From Pomphorhynchus laevis (Eukaryota; Acanthocephala; Palaeacanthocephala; Echinorhynchida; Pomphorhynchidae), in assembly GCA_012934845.2 (NCBI GenBank), contig WNNJ02002353.1:1-64000 (forward strand): a stretch of 64,000 nt of DNA. Reading direction: 5' to 3'. This document shows positions 59,341-64,000 of this stretch, one piece after another. A program made the position numbers and the translations under genes. Within the stretch, counting starts at the first letter, position 1, and each line of letters opens with the position of its first letter. A model generated the notes under the pieces. That model saw only the letters and a list, made by a program, of their open reading frames with translations, made no database searches and was not told the DNA's origin.

Positions 59341-59830
59341 TTATAAGGTACACTCATGGAGACTGTAAAGTTGAATGTCTGAATCCGACTCGCTGTAGAT
59401 ATAACTCACGTAATGACAAACTTTGTTTATCAATTGTGGATGATCCGGGACGGTTTTGCATATGGAAAGAATTGAATAATGAAACATCACCTTAAGTTAG
59501 TTCGAAACTATACGTACTACTTGAACATGGATTGCCAAATGAGTTCTGCTTGATAATGCAGCAAATTTTCAATGGAATAAAATGAAAAATGTTAATTCTA
59601 TATTTCACCTCGTCGTCAAAGTGGAATGTATAATTAATGTACCGTGTAGCATACAGACATCAAGGCAATGGGATTATCGAAAGAAATTATAGATCGATAA
59701 AGCGAATAGCGGCTAGAAGTCGATGTAGTATACATGAAGCTGTGGTTCGGCTAAATGTGTCATCAAAAACAATTAAAATCAAAGTCGCAGAGCAACATTC
59801 GTAGTTGGAAATAGCATCATCAGTGTTCTG
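59340..59830 (+). mobile_element. Worn Ty3/Gypsy integrase remnant
   Basis: Residual integrase-core similarity is visible on the plus strand: a YVLLEHGLPNEF-like segment near 59515-59550 and YRHQGNGIIERNYRSIKRIA near 59660-59720, the latter being the conserved GNG.IER catalytic-Glu region. No LTRs and no other parts were recognised. Many breaks, clearly much older than the element at 22087-26028 and from a different Gypsy lineage. Confidence 0.5.
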
Positions 59831-60064
59831 CGATCAAGCAACAAGTAACGCCAGTAACTATTGGAACGCTAAATCTTTTATTCAAAATTGGCATATGTAA
59901 AACCAAAGGATGCGTGATGTAATGTTCCGTGCAGAAAAGAGAAAGTTACCCGACTGATATCAGATAAAACTTTAGAAATAGATGGGATAATTAGCCATGT
60001 GTCGGATATACAATATGTTGTCAATAATATTCAAAATTATTAGAAATATATCCATCCTCATCTG

Positions 60065-60274
60065 TATTTAAAATTTATAATTTTTAGGAACTATCAGGTA
60101 TAGTTAAACGACAACACAAATTATTTTGATATTTCGCTAGTAACTGCTAGCACCTTCAGAAAATTAACTCATTAATTTTCTGAAGATGCTAGCAGTTACT
60201 AGCGAAATATCAAAATAATTTGTGTTGTCGTTTAACTATACCTGATAGTTCCTAAAAATTATAAATTTTAAATA
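60065..60274. repeat. Near-perfect palindrome with 103-bp arms (foldback element)
   Basis: Arms 60065-60167 and 60172-60274 are reverse complements with a single mismatch seen and a 4-nt CTCA loop. Each arm includes AACTATCAGGTATAGTTAAA and CGACAACACAAATTATTTTG. It carries no ORF. A nonautonomous foldback or MITE-like element is the simplest reading, though no target duplication is obvious. Confidence 0.85.
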
Positions 60275-60281
60275 ATTTAAA

Positions 60282-60390
60282 TTAACTCATTAATTTTCTG
60301 AAGGTTAATTTTCTGAAGATGCTAGTAGTTACTAGCGAAATATCAAAATAATTTGTGTTGTCGTTTAACTATACCTGATAGTTTCCGGAA
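60282..60390 (+). repeat. Third copy of the palindrome arm
   Basis: From ATTAACTCATTAATTTTCTG the loop and right arm are repeated directly, with a small internal duplication of GTTAATTTTCTGAAG. The copy runs through CTATACCTGATAGTTTCC at about 60389. The array is thus arm(-), arm(+), arm(+). Confidence 0.8.
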
Positions 60391-60419
60391 ATTAAAAAAT
60401 TTAATATTCAAACTAATCA

Positions 60420-61070
60420 TAATGAAGTGGTCTCTAAATAGTTGACGACAAGTCAAAAAGCAAAGAACAGTACTCTGTTCAAAGCAGTGAGACTGTCAAA
60501 CCACCGCGACGACTTGTGCATATACAGATTATTTCAGTAGCTATGAATATTGAAATCAAAAGAAGGTGTCGTGGTAATATTGATTTTAAAAAGCGTTGCC
60601 ATATTAGGTGACAACAAATATAGCTGTAGAAACAATGCGGAAAGTAAAAAAGGAAATTGATGTTAGTTTGTATGTCAATAACATAAAAGCAACAGCTCGC
60701 TGACAATTTTTTATATAAAGTGTTTTTGTTTTGATAAAAGGAGAATCCGTATTTTGCTTTGCAAGTTTATTCTATAACAAAAATAAACATGAAAGTATGG
60801 AGAATAAAATAACATAGTATTACGCTTTGTCCTTCCGAAGTCGAATAAACTTTCGAAGTCGAACAGACTATGAAGAAACAAACATATCTAGAGTTTTGCA
60901 GAATAGAACTCAATGCTGATGAAGCAGTATCAACATTAAACAAGTTTCAATAAATGCTTGCAAAAATTAAAACGATGTTCTCGCGTAAATGTAATAAATT
61001 GTGTGTTCTTTCATCGTAAAGCGATGCTTTGTCTCTTTTCCTAAAGTTAACATTTTCAAAGGATTTTTTC
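60420..61070. other. No recognised gene
   Basis: Only short frames. CGAAGTCGAA occurs twice near 60837-60865. No LINE or other element motif was seen until the LINE-A copy at about 61070. Confidence 0.4.
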
Positions 61071-63060
61071 AGCGGACGTCGAGTGAGAGCTGATTCTAGG
61101 CGAGGAGGCGGTGGCGAAGAAGGATCGGAGACCTTAGTTGTTGGAGTAATTGGGAACGTAAAGTAAGATGGAATGATGGGAACGCAGGGATAGAGAGGTG
61201 GGGCGAGTGTCTTCTAAGAAAGAGAGGTTGATGAACGATGGGGAGCCGACAGCGATGAGACGAAAAGTTACGATAGATAGATGCGGATGTGGGTTGTGGG
61301 CCAGGTGAGTTGTGCAATATATGTGGATGTGTAGTCGAAGCGACGGAGACAAAATATCATACGAACGGCGGAGTTGATTATTCGTTGTAGTTAGGATGAT
61401 AGATTTTGGAGAATTTGCGAATAGGTTGATCGAAAAGGGGGCGGATCAGGTGGCTGTCACGGAGAATTAAGTTAAACGAGCGAACCTTGTCGCGGACGAA
61501 GGGTTTAAGTGAAAAATCATCATCGAAATGGAATCCTAAGAAAGTGAGATTGTGGACTATGGGGATGATTAATGAGGCAAAATAAACAGAGGGATGATAT
61601 ATGTTAGGTTGACAGGGAAGGATCAACATTATTTTGGACTTGTCGGGGTTTAGAACAAGATGAATATGGGAGCGATGTTTGCAGATGAAAAGAAGACAGT
61701 TGGAGGCAGAAACTCCGATATTTTGTATGCGATGGGCGGGTGCATGATCATATATGAGGATGATATCGGTGCATTGAATGACGTTAAAGAATTAAGGTTT
61801 GATAAACGGAGAGAGATCGCCAAGTAGAAGAGAGAAAAGCAGGATCCTAGGATGAACCTTGTGGTACCCAGCGAAAATAGGGATGGAAATTGAGGATAAT
61901 TAATTTGAACAGACGCGAAAAGAACGGTCATAGATATGAGGCAAACCATCCTACGGAGGAAGAAGAAAAGCCGTAGTCATAACATAGGCGAGAAAGGAGG
62001 ATGGAGTGGTTGACGATGTCGAAGGAGGAGAGATCGAGACTTCGAGTTGAATAAAGTAATTATTTTATGCTACCAGAAGTAGTTGCATTTGCTACGTAGT
62101 AGGTTGAGATGAGACCGGCGAAGAGCAAGATTGGAATCACAGAGAGACGGAGTGAGCGAGCGGATATCACGTCTGAGAGAGCGGCGAGAGTCTCGAAAAA
62201 CACGACGAAGTCAACGCATTGAGAGTAGGCATTGGATGTCAAAACATGGGGCATGGTGTCAGCTACGGTGAGGGTTAGGCTTGAAGGGCAAGAGAAGATC
62301 GAGAGTAGATGTGAGTTAAGAGTCGAAAAGAAAGACGAGATCGTGAGGAGAAGAATATGTTATTGTGGGAGAAGATAAAGACGATTTGAGTAAGGCGGAG
62401 CGGAGAAGGAGGAGGACAATATTTTTCTAAGTGCGACGTAGGATAGTAGGTGTGTAAATCAGATAGTTGTTGGAATTGAGATCAAGGGTGACGAGAAAGT
62501 GATCGGATAGACCAGGATCGGAGATGGACCGTGATATATAGACAGCAAAACGATCGGGGACAGCGATAATGTCGAGTTTCCCGCCAAGGATACGTGTCGG
62601 CGCAGTGGAGATGAGTTTGTAATTGTAGTTGGATAGAATGTTGACGAACCGGATGGAATTTTTTGAAAAGGGGCGGTCGAAGCGGATGTTGAAGTTGCAA
62701 AGAACGAGTGAAGGGATGGAGGACAAAGAACAGTGAGTAGGAGGTCAGCAAGTATGGTAAAAAATAAGGAGGTAGGAGCTGATGAACCAAAACGGTATTC
62801 AATAGCGAGATCCAGAGTGATCGGTTTAGAAGAACGACAAGTGAGCAATTCAAAAGGGCAAGGACTGAAAGGGGGAGTGATTTTGCGAAGAGACGCGGGG
62901 TGACGGGCGAATGCGACAATGCCGTCATGATTAGATAATTTAGAATGCGATGAGCTGTGGGGGGACGGATTTGACTAGTGAGCAACCGGCAGAGAGCAAA
63001 CGATGAATGGAGATGTCGTTGGAATCGGAGTGTCAGGATTCGGTGAGGCAGCATATATCT
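61070..63060 (-). mobile_element. LINE-A, minus strand, endonuclease to C-terminal region
   Basis: On the minus strand: endonuclease in 63054-62427 (CNFNIRFDRPF in place of GDFNI, APTRILGGKLDIIAVPDRFA, GLSDHFLVTLDLN), linker (62340-62060), then RT catalytic region (about 61790-61650) with KIMLILPCQPNIYHPSVYFA. It ends with NLTFLGFHFDDDFSLKPFVR and a C-terminal region ending near 61075 without the 3' hairpin. The middle of the RT is missing at about 62040. Many breaks; an older copy. Confidence 0.75.
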
Positions 63061-63570
63061 TGATGGATTGCTTGGTGAATTGGAAAATCTCCGTCGATGT
63101 TTCGGATGTATTGCTTAAGTTTACTACTAATAGTTCTACATGTTCGGATAAGTATTCAATTATAAGCTCAGTTCGAAAATGTATGTTTGGTATATACCTT
63201 GGTATAAAGTATGCAATGGAGATGAATATATCATGGAATAGTAATTCTTTGTGGACCACTTTATTATGTGGCAGTTGGCATGATCACATCTGAATTGATT
63301 GAAAAATTAGCATTAATAATTTCATCTTGTTTATGTGTTATCCTTCGGACATTAGTGTATAACACTTTAGCATATGACAAAGACATGCGCTCAAAATGAT
63401 ATGTGAGTAATAATATTTTCGCCTGCAGCACAAACATTTGACAAATTACCAGAACCTCTATGCATATGCACATATTTAAATACATTTAAGTTTACTCCAA
63501 TGTGACAAGTCCAATCATATACCAAATTCAAAGAATTTCATAGTTCCTTTGTATTTTCATGTTCTTAATA
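63061..63570. other. No recognised gene
   Basis: Short frames on both strands lack any recognised domain. It lies between the LINE-A 5' truncation point and the second Penelope-like copy. Confidence 0.4.
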
Positions 63571-64000
63571 ATTAAATCAGCTAACTGAGTCTACGTATTT
63601 AATATAATTATAAAATAAACAAAACATAATAATAATGCGAAATCAAAATTTTAATAATTAAATAATAAAATAAATAATTGTTATAAGATTTTTTATAATT
63701 TATATCAAGTTAAAATAAAAAAATTGAAATTTAAAATAAAAGTCATTTTTATGAATTGACTAATAAATAACAGACGTTGTATCAGAATAAGGATTAGAGG
63801 TCATCAGGAGGAACTACTATGCTATCAGGTTTCAGCCCGTAATTCCTCGACCCAGCATAGCAGCGGGGGCCAAATACGTGCTAAGGACGTATTTCCTCTG
63901 ATTAAACTTATTATATAGTATCTTATTCTAATACAAAGTATATTATTTATTATCCATCCATAAAAATTTTCAGCTTAAGAGTTTAAATTTATTCTTTATA
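63571..64000 (-). mobile_element. Second Penelope-like copy, 3' region, runs off the window
   Basis: From ATTAAATCAGCTAACTGAGT onward it is collinear with 27728-28150. It includes the 104-nt structured segment and the start of the RT C-terminus on the minus strand (TTATCCATCCATAAAAATTT is the reverse of KFLWMDN). It differs by scattered substitutions and small indels. The rest lies to the right of the window. Confidence 0.8.
63796..63899 (-). ncRNA. Second copy of the PLE structured segment
   Basis: Exactly 104 nt, as at 27953-28056, with the same AGAGGAAA start and CTGATGACCTCT end on the minus strand. The first hairpin is AATACGT/ACGTATT, a compensated change. The long stem is CTGCTATGC/GCATAGTAG with one G-T pair. 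The GGCCCC/GGGGCC pairing is weaker here (CCCG/CGGG). Confidence 0.45.

Noticed and set aside
60065-60390. CRISPR-like or satellite array at the three arm copies
   Set aside because: Only three units, in mixed orientation, with no spacers of constant length; a foldback palindrome explains the pattern.
60479-60706. A 75-residue minus-strand frame with a hydrophobic, Cys-rich start
   Set aside because: Short, AT-rich context, no recognised domain and no second line of evidence.

Overview
The window is eukaryotic and almost entirely retrotransposon. It reads in the standard genetic code, is AT-rich, and carries CR1/L2/Jockey-group LINEs, a Ty3/Gypsy element, a Penelope-like element and an R2-like LINE lineage side by side. 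That mix indicates an invertebrate animal; the phylum cannot be fixed from this sequence. No rRNA, tRNA, CRISPR array or bacterial-style operon was seen. The only stretch with coding character and no retroelement signature is 15599-16296.

For convenience the families are lettered here; these are not database names. LINE-A is an L2/CR1-like family with 20-bp 5' monomers and a GCGTGC hairpin at its 3' end. LINE-B and its relatives B2, B3, D, E, H, I and J are CR1-like, with a zinc-binding ORF1, an APE endonuclease and RT in ORF2, and for several of them an AGCC/GGCT hairpin before a TAA-rich 3' end. LINE-C is an ORF1 with an unusual cysteine cluster plus the start of its ORF2. LINE-F is a worn copy of a separate APE-type family. 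LINE-G is an RT lineage with a C-terminal zinc motif and an RLD...D endonuclease-like signature.

Layout. 1-1.93 kb: LINE-C (-). 2.04-3.09: LINE-B-like 3' end (+). 3.95-6.75: LINE-E (-). 6.94-8.41: LINE-A (-). 9.07-13.09: LINE-D (+). 13.65-15.59: two LINE-A 3' ends (-). 15.6-16.3: possible host exons. 16.6-17.74: two LINE ends meeting tail to tail. 17.8-22.06: LINE-A copies in opposite orientations. 22.09-26.03: Ty3/Gypsy element with 98-bp LTRs, inserted in a LINE-A tail. 26.1-27.73: LINE fragments. 27.73-30.25: Penelope-like element (-). 30.26-31.6: LINE-B3 (+). 31.76-34.37: LINE-F (+). 34.46-35.39: LINE-G (+). 35.46-38.94: LINE-B2 (+). 39.42-39.8: LINE-G C-terminus. 39.85-40.29: 16-bp satellite. 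40.3-42.2: LINE-H (+). 42.5-43.7: LINE-A (+). 44.1-45.4: LINE-I remnants. 45.4-56.4: LINE-A copies, one split by a LINE-B whose two ORFs are both open. 56.69-58.64: LINE-G (+). 59.3-59.8: worn Gypsy integrase remnant. 60.07-60.4: 103-bp-arm palindrome. 61.07-63.06: LINE-A (-). 63.57-64: second Penelope-like copy.

The points most worth following are: the open LINE-B with an ATGA stop-start overlap; a 104-nt structured segment kept in both Penelope-like copies, with a CTGATGA and a GAAA motif; the Gypsy element's 14-nt self-complementary primer site; the LINE-G lineage; and a roughly 3.4-kb inverted duplication of a composite LINE-A locus.
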